Assembly (NCBI GenBank): GCA_964411125.1
Contig: CAYPJU010000022.1
Coordinates: forward strand, 18,704-82,703
Length of the DNA: 64,000 nt
Source: JBFIHF01 sp964411125
GTDB lineage: Bacteria > Myxococcota_A > Bradymonadia > Bradymonadales > Bradymonadaceae
Direction of reading: 5' to 3'
The notes beneath the pieces are model-generated. The model worked only from the letters and a program-made list of their open reading frames with translations. It made no database searches and was not told the origin of the DNA. Position numbers and translations under genes: made by a program. The first letter of the stretch is position 1. Each line of letters begins with the position of its first letter. This document shows positions 27,732 through 35,923 of the stretch, one piece after another.

Positions 27732-29441
27732 GTGCCGCGCTTTTTCGTACACTTCATCGTTTTCGCTCTCGTGCTCTGCTCGGGCTGTGGCGACGAACGT
27801 TGTCGAAGCGACGAGGACTGCGCTGCGGAACAGGTCTGCGTCGCGACCGGCGGTGTCTTTTTCGGCGGCCCGGTCTGTATCTCCCTCGCAGATCCCGCGC
27901 AGGATGCCGCGGCCGTGGCAGATCTCGGATCCCGCGACATCGGAGCCCGCGACCTCGGATCCCCGCCCGACGTGGGAAGGCGCGACGCAGCCGAACCGCA
28001 GGGCTCGGACGCGGGGAACGGTGACCTCGGTGGCGACGCCGAGGCGATCGATCTCGGAGCGGACGCGGCCGACATGGCAGACTGCGAGACCCTCCGAGCG
28101 CAGGCGTGCGGGGCGGCCGGCGCGACCTGCGGGCTGCTCGACGGAACGACTGTCTGCGACGAGCCCGTGCTGTGCGGCGACTGTGTAGCGCCTGAAACCT
28201 GTGGAGGCGACGGCGTGCCGAACCAATGCGGCTGCGCCTCAGAGTCCGCCGACGAGTTCTGCGCTCGACTCGTCGCCACGTGTGACGAGCTCACCGCTGC
28301 CGACACCTGCGGCGTCGAGCGGACCGAAGACTGCGGCACCTGCACCCCCCCGGCGACCTGTGGAGGGGGTGGCACCGCGAACGTGTGCGCCTGTCCTTCT
28401 CAGAGCGACGTCGACTTCTGTGCGGACAACCAGGCGGAGTGCGGTCCTCTCTCGGCGATCGACGACTGCGGCGCGATGCGGCAGGTCGATTGCGGTGCGT
28501 GCCTCCCCGCGACGACCTGTGTCGCCGGAGGGTGCGTCCCCGACCGCGACGACGACGATGTCCCTGACACCGATGACAACTGCCCCGACACGGCGAACGC
28601 CGATCAGGCGAATGGCGATCAGGACCTCTACGGCGATGCCTGCGACAATTGCCCCACGGCTCGAAACGACGGGCAGGTCGACGGGGACGGCGACGGAGTG
28701 GGGGACGCCTGCGACAACTGTGTCTTCACTGCGAACCCCGCCCAGAACGATTGGGACGGAAACGGCATCGGTGACGCCTGTGACATTCGGGTCGCGTCGA
28801 CCCGGACCGACACCACCCTGGACCAGAACCTGCTCGAACTCTCACTCTCGGTCACCGGGCTGCAAGATCCCCTGATCCTCCTCGCCGTGGCACATTCGGG
28901 GTTGCCCCCTTCCGACGGTGCAGCGCTCGATGTCGCCGGGATGGGGGCGACCTGGCAATCGCAGGGAGCGGACTGCGTCGGAGCCTTCGACGCCGTCCTA
29001 GAGGTCTTCCTGGCAGAGATCCCGGCCGGCTCCCCCAACGGCACGGTCAAGGTCGACCTTTCGGAGGTCGCGCCGGTCGCGGCTGTCGCGACCGCGATCG
29101 TGCTCGAACATGCAGCGAGCGCCCGGACCGTGAGCGCCTCCTCGGCCACCTGCGGTGACTCGGCTCCCGCCACGGACTACGAGTACCGATTCGACCTGAA
29201 CGCTCGCGAGGCCCCCTTCAACTTCGTGGCCTTCGGCGCGTCGTCGACGAACCATAAGCCGGTCCCCGCACCGTTCTTCCGGATGACGGAAGTCACCGAC
29301 GAGACCGCATCGTCCATCACCCTCGTCTCCACGACGTTTCCCACCGGCACCATCCCGCGCTCCGACTTCGGGATCGCGGGCACGTTCAGCCCGGACGTCG
29401 CGGACTGGATCGCTCGCGGCATCTTCGTGACGCCGCCCTGA
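27732..29441 (+). CDS. Cys-rich lipoprotein with TSP3-type calcium-binding repeats
   Basis: The 569-aa surface lipoprotein starts at GTG 27732 after AAGG; the signal ends VLCSGC. A disulfide-type motif (CRSDEDCAAEQVC) and an Asp/Gly-rich linker follow. Then come repeated Cys clusters of the form CGxCxxPxTCGGGG (three copies), and three thrombospondin type-3 units (DRDDDDVPDTDDNCPD, DGDGDGVGDACDNC, DWDGNGIGDACD) expected to bind Ca2+. The C-terminal 220 residues form a beta-rich domain that I do not recognise. The longer upstream frame overlaps the UDG gene and is rejected. Confidence 0.88.
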   Translation: MPRFFVHFIVFALVLCSGCGDERCRSDEDCAAEQVCVATGGVFFGGPVCISLADPAQDAAAVADLGSRDIGARDLGSPPDVGRRDAAEPQGSDAGNGDLGGDAEAIDLGADAADMADCETLRAQACGAAGATCGLLDGTTVCDEPVLCGDCVAPETCGGDGVPNQCGCASESADEFCARLVATCDELTAADTCGVERTEDCGTCTPPATCGGGGTANVCACPSQSDVDFCADNQAECGPLSAIDDCGAMRQVDCGACLPATTCVAGGCVPDRDDDDVPDTDDNCPDTANADQANGDQDLYGDACDNCPTARNDGQVDGDGDGVGDACDNCVFTANPAQNDWDGNGIGDACDIRVASTRTDTTLDQNLLELSLSVTGLQDPLILLAVAHSGLPPSDGAALDVAGMGATWQSQGADCVGAFDAVLEVFLAEIPAGSPNGTVKVDLSEVAPVAAVATAIVLEHAASARTVSASSATCGDSAPATDYEYRFDLNAREAPFNFVAFGASSTNHKPVPAPFFRMTEVTDETASSITLVSTTFPTGTIPRSDFGIAGTFSPDVADWIARGIFVTPP

Positions 29442-29525
29442 ACCGCGGACCGGTCCTGGTCCCGACGTTGCCTCACGTCGCGGTTTGTGGCAGGTTCCCG
29501 CCGTCTCCTGCCCCGGTGATCATCC

Positions 29526-30491
29526 GTGCAATTCGAAGAATCTCGGTCCATTCGCAGTTTCGTCGGCCGCATCGATCCCGGCGACGACATCGTGGAAGCT
29601 CTCACGCTCCTCTGCTCCGCGAACGACATCGGCGCCGCCGAAGTCCGGGTCTACGGCACCCTCGAGGACATCGACGTCGTGCGGTTCGACTCGAAATCGA
29701 AAGAGTATCGCTCCGTGGTGGAACATCAGGGAACGGTCGATGTCGTGCAGTTCTCCGGAAACATGACGCGGCTCGGAGATCAGCCCGTGCTTCGCGCCGA
29801 CGCTCTGCTCGCGATTGACGGGCCGGTCGGGCAGCAGTTCGTCTTCGGCCAGTTGCGGCGAGCCATCGCAGTCGATTGCGAGTTCGTAGTCCAGGCCTTC
29901 GCTGACGTCGAACTGCGCCGTAAGCTCGACCCCGCCACGGGCCGCTTCCCGATCGAGTCGATCGAGTCGACCGGCGCGCCCGCGCCCGCCGGGGCAGCCG
30001 GCGCGCCGCGTGAAGCCGAAGTGCAGCCTCGCCCGATCGAGCGCCGCCGCGAGGCTCCTCCGACGATCGCCGAGCCCGCCCTCGCTCGAAAGCCCCAGAC
30101 ACTCGCCGACGACAGCAGCTCCGACGCTTCCGAAGCCGACGAAGCGCCTGCCAGCTCCATGAGCTGGGACGATGCCGTCGCCGAATCCGAGAAGATCAAA
30201 CCCGCACGACAGCGCGAACGCCGACCCATCCCGACTCGCGCCGAGCGAGAGAAAGACTCCGAAGACGTTTACGGAGAGTACGATTTCGACGAGCCGATTT
30301 TGAAGCCCGGGGACATGCTCGACCATCCTAAGCTCGGAGAGTGCCGCGTCATCCGCGTCGAAGACGACGACTACGCGCACATCCGACTGTCGCGAGGACA
30401 GATCCGAAAGCTCGCGCTGGAGATCGTGGAGCTCGAGTTTCAGGAAGAGCGCGACGGGAAGAACGTGTTCAAGGTTCGAGTGAGAAAGTGA
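29526..30491 (+). CDS. PPC-domain (DUF296) protein
   Basis: The 321-aa protein's residues about 1-120 fit the PPC/DUF296 fold (SIRSFVGRIDPGDDIVEAL, AAEVRVYGTLEDIDV), known in plant AT-hook proteins and bacterial stand-alone trimers. The middle (125-255) is disordered and Ala/Pro/Arg-rich. A conserved-looking tail (about 258-321; KPGDMLDHPKLGECRVIRVE) resembles a small beta-barrel. The start is a GTG with a weak Shine-Dalgarno. Its stop overlaps the Nudix start (GTGA). It may be a DNA-binding or regulatory protein; the residues that would show DNA binding are not clear. Confidence 0.78.
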   Translation: MQFEESRSIRSFVGRIDPGDDIVEALTLLCSANDIGAAEVRVYGTLEDIDVVRFDSKSKEYRSVVEHQGTVDVVQFSGNMTRLGDQPVLRADALLAIDGPVGQQFVFGQLRRAIAVDCEFVVQAFADVELRRKLDPATGRFPIESIESTGAPAPAGAAGAPREAEVQPRPIERRREAPPTIAEPALARKPQTLADDSSSDASEADEAPASSMSWDDAVAESEKIKPARQRERRPIPTRAEREKDSEDVYGEYDFDEPILKPGDMLDHPKLGECRVIRVEDDDYAHIRLSRGQIRKLALEIVELEFQEERDGKNVFKVRVRK

Positions 30492-31075
30492 CCCCCGAAG
30501 ACGTCCGAGCGCGATTGCGAGACCTGGAGCTGACGCCACGTCGGCGCACCCGGGAGTTCGCCGAGCTCGAGAAGACCTTCGGGAAGCTCCGACCTGCCGC
30601 CGTGCTCGCGCCGCTGACGGAGCGAGACGGCCGCTTCGAGGTCGTCGTGACCAAGCGGGCCGAGACGCTTCGCAAGCACGCGGGCCAGTTCAGCTTCCCC
30701 GGCGGTCGAAAAGACCCCACCGACACCGACCTGCTCTACACCGCGCTGCGCGAGACCCACGAAGAGATCGCCATCCGTCCCGACGACGTCTCCGTCTTCG
30801 GCGCGCTGATGAGCATGCCCACCGTTACTTCCTACGACGTCACGATGTTCGTGGGTGAGTTCGAAAGTCCCTATGAACTCGTCGGAAATCCGGCGGAGAT
30901 CGACACCATCGTACACATCCCCCTGAACCTGCTCCCGCAGATCCATCGCACCGAACCCGCGCAATGGAACGGGCACGAGTTCGAGATGCACTTCTTCGAG
31001 TACGGTGAGCACGTCGTCTGGGGAGCGACGGCGTACATGCTGCACTGTATGCTGCAGTTTCTGAGAATGGCGTGA
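30488..31075 (+). CDS. Nudix hydrolase, CoA pyrophosphatase type
   Basis: The 195-aa enzyme is predicted to cleave CoA or acyl-CoA into 4'-phosphopantetheine and 3',5'-ADP. The region RAETLRKHAGQFSFPGGRKD matches the CoA-specific motif placed just before the Nudix box; the box continues to RETHEEI, with the catalytic Glu pair present. The first box Glu position is Asp/Thr here. Start GTG 30488 overlaps the PPC gene stop. coaBC follows eight bases later, so breakdown and synthesis of CoA are encoded together. Confidence 0.88.
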   Translation: MTPEDVRARLRDLELTPRRRTREFAELEKTFGKLRPAAVLAPLTERDGRFEVVVTKRAETLRKHAGQFSFPGGRKDPTDTDLLYTALRETHEEIAIRPDDVSVFGALMSMPTVTSYDVTMFVGEFESPYELVGNPAEIDTIVHIPLNLLPQIHRTEPAQWNGHEFEMHFFEYGEHVVWGATAYMLHCMLQFLRMA

Positions 31076-31082
31076 GGCTTCC

Positions 31083-32267
31083 ATGCGTGTATTGCTAGCG
31101 GTGAGCGGTGGCATCGCCGCGTACAAGTCGGCCGAGATCGTGCGGGCTTTCGTCAAGCGCGGTGACGAGGTGCGGGTCGTCATGACCGAGTCCGCGACCG
31201 AGTTCATCACACCGCTGACGCTGCAGGTGTTGAGCTCGAACCGGGTAGGGCTCGAACTCTTCGATCCGACCTACGAGAGCGAGATCGGACACATCGAGCT
31301 CGCTCGCTGGCCCGATGTCGTTCTCGTCGCCCCGGCCACCGCCAACACGATCGCAAAGCTCGCCCACGGCTTCTCGGACAACTTGCTGACCACGGTCATT
31401 TGCGCGACCACGGCCCCGGTGGTCGTCGCGCCAGCGATGAACACCCAGATGTATCTGGACGCCGCCGTCCAGCGGAACCTGCAGACGCTCCGTGACCTCG
31501 GGTACGCTCTGATCGACCCCGATCTCGGAGAGCTCGCCTGCAAAGAGGTCGGCCCCGGGCGGCTTCCCGACGCCGACGTCCTCGTCAGCCAGGTCGTGCG
31601 GGCTACTCTGCCGAGTTCGCTCGGCGGAAAGAGGGTGGTCGTGACGGCCGGCCCGACCCGGGAACACGTCGACCCCGCACGCTTCCTTTCGAACCCTTCC
31701 TCGGGACGAATGGGGTTCGAACTCGCCCGAGCCGCGCAGGCCTTCGGAGCCGAGGTGACCCTGGTCAGTGGGCCGACCGAACTCGTCACTCCCTACGGGG
31801 TGCATCGCGTCGACGTCACCTCGGCGGCCGAAATGTACGAGGCCGTGATGGAAGCTGCGAAGGGCTCCCACGTCGTCGTGAAGGCGGCGGCCGTCGCCGA
31901 CTGGAAACCTCGTAAGGCCTCGGAACGCAAGGCCGAGAAGGTCGACGGTCCGAAGAAACTCGAGCTCGTCCGGACCAAAGACATTCTGAGCGAGCTGGCG
32001 CGCTTGCCCGATGCCGAGCGTCCGCTCCTCGTCGGTTTCGCCGCAGAATCCCACGACGTCGAAGCCCGCGGGATCACCAAGCGTGACCGAAAGGACGTCG
32101 ATGTCATCGTCGCCAACAAGATCGGCGGGCCGAACTCGACGTTCGCCTCGGCCGACGCGCACGTCTGCTTCGTCACGGCGTCTGGCGCCGAGTGGCTCGA
32201 GATCGGTTCCAAAGAGGCGGTCGCTCGCGAGATCTGGAGCCGGGTCGTAGGCCTTCTCCCGCGCTGA
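31083..32267 (+). CDS. coaBC: Bifunctional phosphopantothenoylcysteine synthetase/decarboxylase
   Basis: Cytosolic CoA-biosynthesis enzyme joining cysteine to 4'-phosphopantothenate (CoaB) and decarboxylating it (CoaC). Residues 1-180 form the flavin-binding CoaC domain with active-site His70, the PAMN motif (117-120) and the catalytic Cys153 loop (ELACKEVGPGRL). Residues about 185-394 form CoaB (TAGPTREHVDPARFLSNPSS, AAVADWKP, VANKIGG). The 394-aa length is typical. TGAGG stands five bases before the ATG. Third gene of the PPC-Nudix-coaBC run. Confidence 0.96.
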   Translation: MRVLLAVSGGIAAYKSAEIVRAFVKRGDEVRVVMTESATEFITPLTLQVLSSNRVGLELFDPTYESEIGHIELARWPDVVLVAPATANTIAKLAHGFSDNLLTTVICATTAPVVVAPAMNTQMYLDAAVQRNLQTLRDLGYALIDPDLGELACKEVGPGRLPDADVLVSQVVRATLPSSLGGKRVVVTAGPTREHVDPARFLSNPSSGRMGFELARAAQAFGAEVTLVSGPTELVTPYGVHRVDVTSAAEMYEAVMEAAKGSHVVVKAAAVADWKPRKASERKAEKVDGPKKLELVRTKDILSELARLPDAERPLLVGFAAESHDVEARGITKRDRKDVDVIVANKIGGPNSTFASADAHVCFVTASGAEWLEIGSKEAVAREIWSRVVGLLPR

Positions 32268-32443
32268 AGGTCATGGCAGTTTTCTGAGAGTCCGTGTCGA
32301 ATTGCTCGGATTTTTGAGGAATCGCGCGCTCTCGATTCGCCCACCATCGTCGATCTTCCCCGTCAGCCGGAGACTTTCCGGCCTCCCCCCCTCGCTGGCC
32401 CGTGCGTTGCATTCTCGTCCCTGGAACTCGATCCGACGGATGA

Positions 32444-33535
32444 ATGATGCGAACCCACTTCTACGCGCTGGTCTCCTCTCTGCTCTTGCTGGTCGGCTGT
32501 ACAGCGGGCCTCGATGGCCCTGACCGCCAGCCTCAATGCGACGCCGAGCGACGGTGTGCGGGCGACCAGCCTGCTGTCTGCGGCGTCGACGGAGTTCGTT
32601 ATCCGTGCGCCTCGCAAGCCGGTTGCCTCGGCGTCCCAGTCGATCCTTTCGGTGAGGCATGTAGGACCGACGTCGTCCAAGACTGCCCCGCACCGCAGGT
32701 CTGCCCGATCGGATGCGACACCTTCGTCCGCCCCGACGGCTGCGAGACGTGCACATGCGACGAAGAACCCCCGCCGCAATGTGAAGAGATCCAATGCGCA
32801 AACTGGTGCCCCAACGGCTACGGGACCGACGAGGACGGTTGTCCGTCGTGCTGGTGTCTCCCCGAAGAGGGGTGCGGTGACGTCTTCTGCCCCGAAGCAG
32901 AGGGCTGCTATCTCGGCGATGGGTGCGAATGCGTCTGCGACACGTGCCCGCCGATCGACGAGGAGGAATGCCTCGCGCAGCCGGGATGCAAGATCGCCTA
33001 CGACGACGCCGACGACGGATGCGCCAGTTGCGAGTGCGAACCGGTCGACCCGCCGATCTGCGAGCAGCATCTCTGTTACCGCGCCTGTCCTTACGGTCAT
33101 CTGATGATCGACGGGTGTCCGACGTGCGAATGCAACGAGCCATGCGACGACCTCATCTGCGAAGTCGATTGTCCCCGTCAGGTCGACCCTCGCACCGGGT
33201 GCGTATCGGGCTGCGCCTGTGCCGAGCCCGAATGTCCCGACGTGGACTGCGCGCTGGCCTGCGAACACGGCTTTCGCCCCGACCCTTCGGGGTGTGAGAC
33301 CTGCGAGTGCCGCGGAGCGTCCTGCTCGTCGAACGCGGAGTGCCCCGCAGGAGAATGGTGCAACGACTTCGGAGGAACTGCGTTGGTCGGAGAATGCTGG
33401 AAGATCGAGGCATGTGAGACGGATGCCGATTGTCCCGACAATCGTCCCTGCGGATTCTTCTACGAGCCGGGATGTTGCCCGCCACTCACGAACTGTGAAG
33501 ACAGTCTTCCAGGTTGTCCCCTTCAGTGCCTCTGA
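32444..33535 (+). CDS. Cys-rich lipoprotein with Kazal-like and antistasin-like motifs
   Basis: The 363-aa lipoprotein has signal MMRTHFYALVSSLLLLVGC. About one residue in seven after the signal is Cys. Residues about 33-62 read as a Kazal-like knot (VCGVDGVRYPC). At least four antistasin-like units follow, of the form CxxxCxxGxxxDxxGCxxCxC (CPIGCDTFVRPDGCETCTC, CYRACPYGHLMIDGCPTCEC, CALACEHGF to CETCEC). In animals both folds inhibit serine proteases by a reactive loop. A role as surface-bound protease inhibitor is inference; a purely structural disulfide role is possible. It faces the kinase gene across ten bases. Confidence 0.85.
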   Translation: MMRTHFYALVSSLLLLVGCTAGLDGPDRQPQCDAERRCAGDQPAVCGVDGVRYPCASQAGCLGVPVDPFGEACRTDVVQDCPAPQVCPIGCDTFVRPDGCETCTCDEEPPPQCEEIQCANWCPNGYGTDEDGCPSCWCLPEEGCGDVFCPEAEGCYLGDGCECVCDTCPPIDEEECLAQPGCKIAYDDADDGCASCECEPVDPPICEQHLCYRACPYGHLMIDGCPTCECNEPCDDLICEVDCPRQVDPRTGCVSGCACAEPECPDVDCALACEHGFRPDPSGCETCECRGASCSSNAECPAGEWCNDFGGTALVGECWKIEACETDADCPDNRPCGFFYEPGCCPPLTNCEDSLPGCPLQCL

Positions 33536-33550
33536 GTGACCGCGGTCACT
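33535..33550. promoter_or_regulatory. 16-bp perfect palindrome across two convergent stop codons
   Basis: AGTGACCGCGGTCACT reads the same on both strands. It begins at the last base of the lipoprotein stop (33533-33535) and covers the kinase stop (33546-33548). With no loop and no T-run it is a poor terminator and is more like a protein-binding site. Confidence 0.6.
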
Positions 33551-35720
33551 GAGCTCCGGCGTCAGGAGGGTTGCTCTCGGCAGGGCCTCCGAGCCCCTTC
33601 TCGTCGGGTGCACCGATCGCTCGCAGCAGGTCCTCTTCGGTGACCTCGCGGTCGGGATCGACATCGGCCCGGTCCGGCTCGGTGGCCTCGCGCTCGGGTG
33701 GAGCATCGAACTCTCCCGGCTCTTCGGGCACGACGAAGACGCGCGGTTTCGGGTCGGACGACTCGGCGGTGTCACGCTCTTTCTGCTTCTGCTTCTTTTT
33801 CGCTCGCTTCATCGCCGGCTGTCGAGGCTCGGGCGACGACACCGCGTCGCCGGTCGCGGGTCTCTCCTCAGGGGGGGCCGGCGGATCTTCGGCGATGTCG
33901 GTGAGGGGCGTGAACTCTGGCGTCGCCTCGTCGTCCTCCGAATTCTCCTGCACCCCCTCCGCGGGTTCGACCGGCTCCGCGACCTCGCGCTTTGCGAGCT
34001 TAGCGGTCGGGGGCGAAGCCCGTCGTTCGTCATCGATCGCGGCGAGGCTGTCGAACCCTTCGGTCGCCGCGACGTGGTTTGGGTCGCGCATCAGAATCTG
34101 GCGAAAGAGACTGCGAGCTTCTTCGACGTCCCCACCTTGATGGGCCATCTGCGCGGCGACGAGGAGCTGTTCCGTTTCGATGCGATCGCGCAGCACGGCG
34201 GCCTCGTTCGCGAGCCGCGGTCGGTCGATGCTGGGCTGCAGAGTGTCCAGGAGCGCCGTCGCGCGTCCGAACTTCTTCTGCTCCATCAGTTTTTCGACGG
34301 TCTGTAGGCCCGAAGTCACGTCCCGGGTGCTCAGATTCGCGGGGAGCACCTTCGCGACGTCGTCGCCCTCTGGTTGGGGAGCCTGGGGCCAGAGCGCGTA
34401 GACCACGAGGCCGATTCCGGCCGCGACCATCGCGTAGATCACCCACGGATTGATTCCGCGGGGGCCATCGTCGGCGCGATCCCGCGACAGGCTCGCAGTC
34501 TCGGGGCTGATCGACGCGCCGGTGGGGGCGGGGGCCTGTTCGGCCGGAGGAGGTTCCGCCGCTTCGACCGACGGGGCTACGTGGGAGCCCGATTCGGAGT
34601 CCCTCCTGGTCTCCGCCGTCACCCCTTCAGACGGGACGACCGTGCGGTATTGTCCGCTCGCCGTCGCGGCGTTCTCCAACACTTTGCGAAAGCGCGGGGG
34701 CACGCTCCCCTCGAACACGTCGTAGGGCATCAACCCCGTCCATCGCGAGACTTCCGCGGAGAGGAGCTGCAGAAACTCGCCGGCGTCTCGGGGGCGGTCG
34801 TCCGGGTCCTTCGACAGGGCCCGGTGGATGAGGCGGAGAGCTCCTTCGGGGCAGAGATGGTCGAACGGCATCCGTTCCTCCATCCACTGGGGCTCTTCGG
34901 TGACGTGCTGGTGCATCACCGCATAGTGTTCGCCATCGAAGGGCTTGGTCCCGGTGAGCATTTCGTAGAACATCGCTCCCAACGCATAGACGTCCGTGCG
35001 TTGATCGATCTCTTCGCCTCGAACGATCTCGGGAGCGATGTAGCCGACGCTGCCGTAGAGCTCTTTGGTCACCTCTTTGTTGCCCCGAAACCGGGCGAGT
35101 CCGAAGTCGAGGATCTTGACGAAGTCCTCCTGGCCGTGGCGCGCGCAGAGCAAGACGTTGTCGGGCTTCAGGTCGCGGTGGATGACGCCTGCTTCGTGAG
35201 CTTCGGCCACGGCGTCCAGGATCTGGACCGCGACGCGGACGAAGTCGGACCAGAAGAAGCGCTCGCGCCGTCGCAGCAAGTTGGAGAGGGGGTCGCCGTC
35301 GACGTACTCCATCACGATGTAGGAGATGCCCTCCTCGGTCCCGTAGTCGAAGATTGTGACGAGGTTCGGATGATGCAGCTGGCTCATGCCGCGCGCTTCG
35401 CGGTCGAAGCGCTTGCGTGCTTGCTCGGAGTCGACGAGATCCTGCGACAGGACTTTGAGGACGACGTCGCGGTCGAGCTTCTCCTGCCGTGCCAGGTAGA
35501 CGACGCCCATGCCGCCACGCGCCAGCTCCCGTTCGACCTGATAGCGCCCGGCGACCGTCGTCCCGATCAGATGCTCGGGGCTCGCAGAGGTGTGCGAAGG
35601 CTGCCGCATTCGCCTCGGCAGTTTGATGATCGCGCTCCCCGGCGCCTGAGGAACATCGGGATCGTCCAGGTCGAAGACGAGGGGATCGTCTTCGGCTGGC
35701 TCGGTGGTCTCGTCCGACAT
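33546..35720 (-). CDS. Transmembrane Ser/Thr protein kinase (Hanks type)
   Basis: The 724-aa kinase has catalytic domain at about 54-330 with glycine loop ARGGMG (68-72 region), Lys89, HRDLKPDN (181-188), DFG (205-207) and the APE-type IAPEIVRGEE. All essential residues are present, so it should be active. One membrane segment lies near residue 440 (WVIYAMVAAGIGLVVYALWP). The outer part begins with helical repeat-like sequence around LMEQKKFGRATALLDTLQP and ends in a long charged disordered tail. The ATG at 35720 has GGAGGT upstream; the signal for a longer start is weak. FHA proteins at 14.8-23 kb are possible readers of its products. Confidence 0.93.
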   Translation of the reverse strand: MSDETTEPAEDDPLVFDLDDPDVPQAPGSAIIKLPRRMRQPSHTSASPEHLIGTTVAGRYQVERELARGGMGVVYLARQEKLDRDVVLKVLSQDLVDSEQARKRFDREARGMSQLHHPNLVTIFDYGTEEGISYIVMEYVDGDPLSNLLRRRERFFWSDFVRVAVQILDAVAEAHEAGVIHRDLKPDNVLLCARHGQEDFVKILDFGLARFRGNKEVTKELYGSVGYIAPEIVRGEEIDQRTDVYALGAMFYEMLTGTKPFDGEHYAVMHQHVTEEPQWMEERMPFDHLCPEGALRLIHRALSKDPDDRPRDAGEFLQLLSAEVSRWTGLMPYDVFEGSVPPRFRKVLENAATASGQYRTVVPSEGVTAETRRDSESGSHVAPSVEAAEPPPAEQAPAPTGASISPETASLSRDRADDGPRGINPWVIYAMVAAGIGLVVYALWPQAPQPEGDDVAKVLPANLSTRDVTSGLQTVEKLMEQKKFGRATALLDTLQPSIDRPRLANEAAVLRDRIETEQLLVAAQMAHQGGDVEEARSLFRQILMRDPNHVAATEGFDSLAAIDDERRASPPTAKLAKREVAEPVEPAEGVQENSEDDEATPEFTPLTDIAEDPPAPPEERPATGDAVSSPEPRQPAMKRAKKKQKQKERDTAESSDPKPRVFVVPEEPGEFDAPPEREATEPDRADVDPDREVTEEDLLRAIGAPDEKGLGGPAESNPPDAGAQ

Positions 35721-35923
35721 CCAGACCTCCAACAAGCAGGCCGAAGCGCCGTCGCTCTCCCCCCGGAGACCGGCCTTCGGCGTCGTGACACAGAACCGCG
35801 AGGGTACGGCCCCGAAGGCGCCGCCGTCAATCGCGGCATCTCCACTGCGGCAGTTGGGGCCGACAGGCGCGGGTCGACCGACGAGGGGGGCGAACTCATC
35901 TCGGCGAATCTCCGGGAGTTACG

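Noticed and set aside
32271..33143. 290-codon minus-strand Arg-rich frame
   Set aside because: Antisense to the Cys-rich lipoprotein; composition typical of a shadow.
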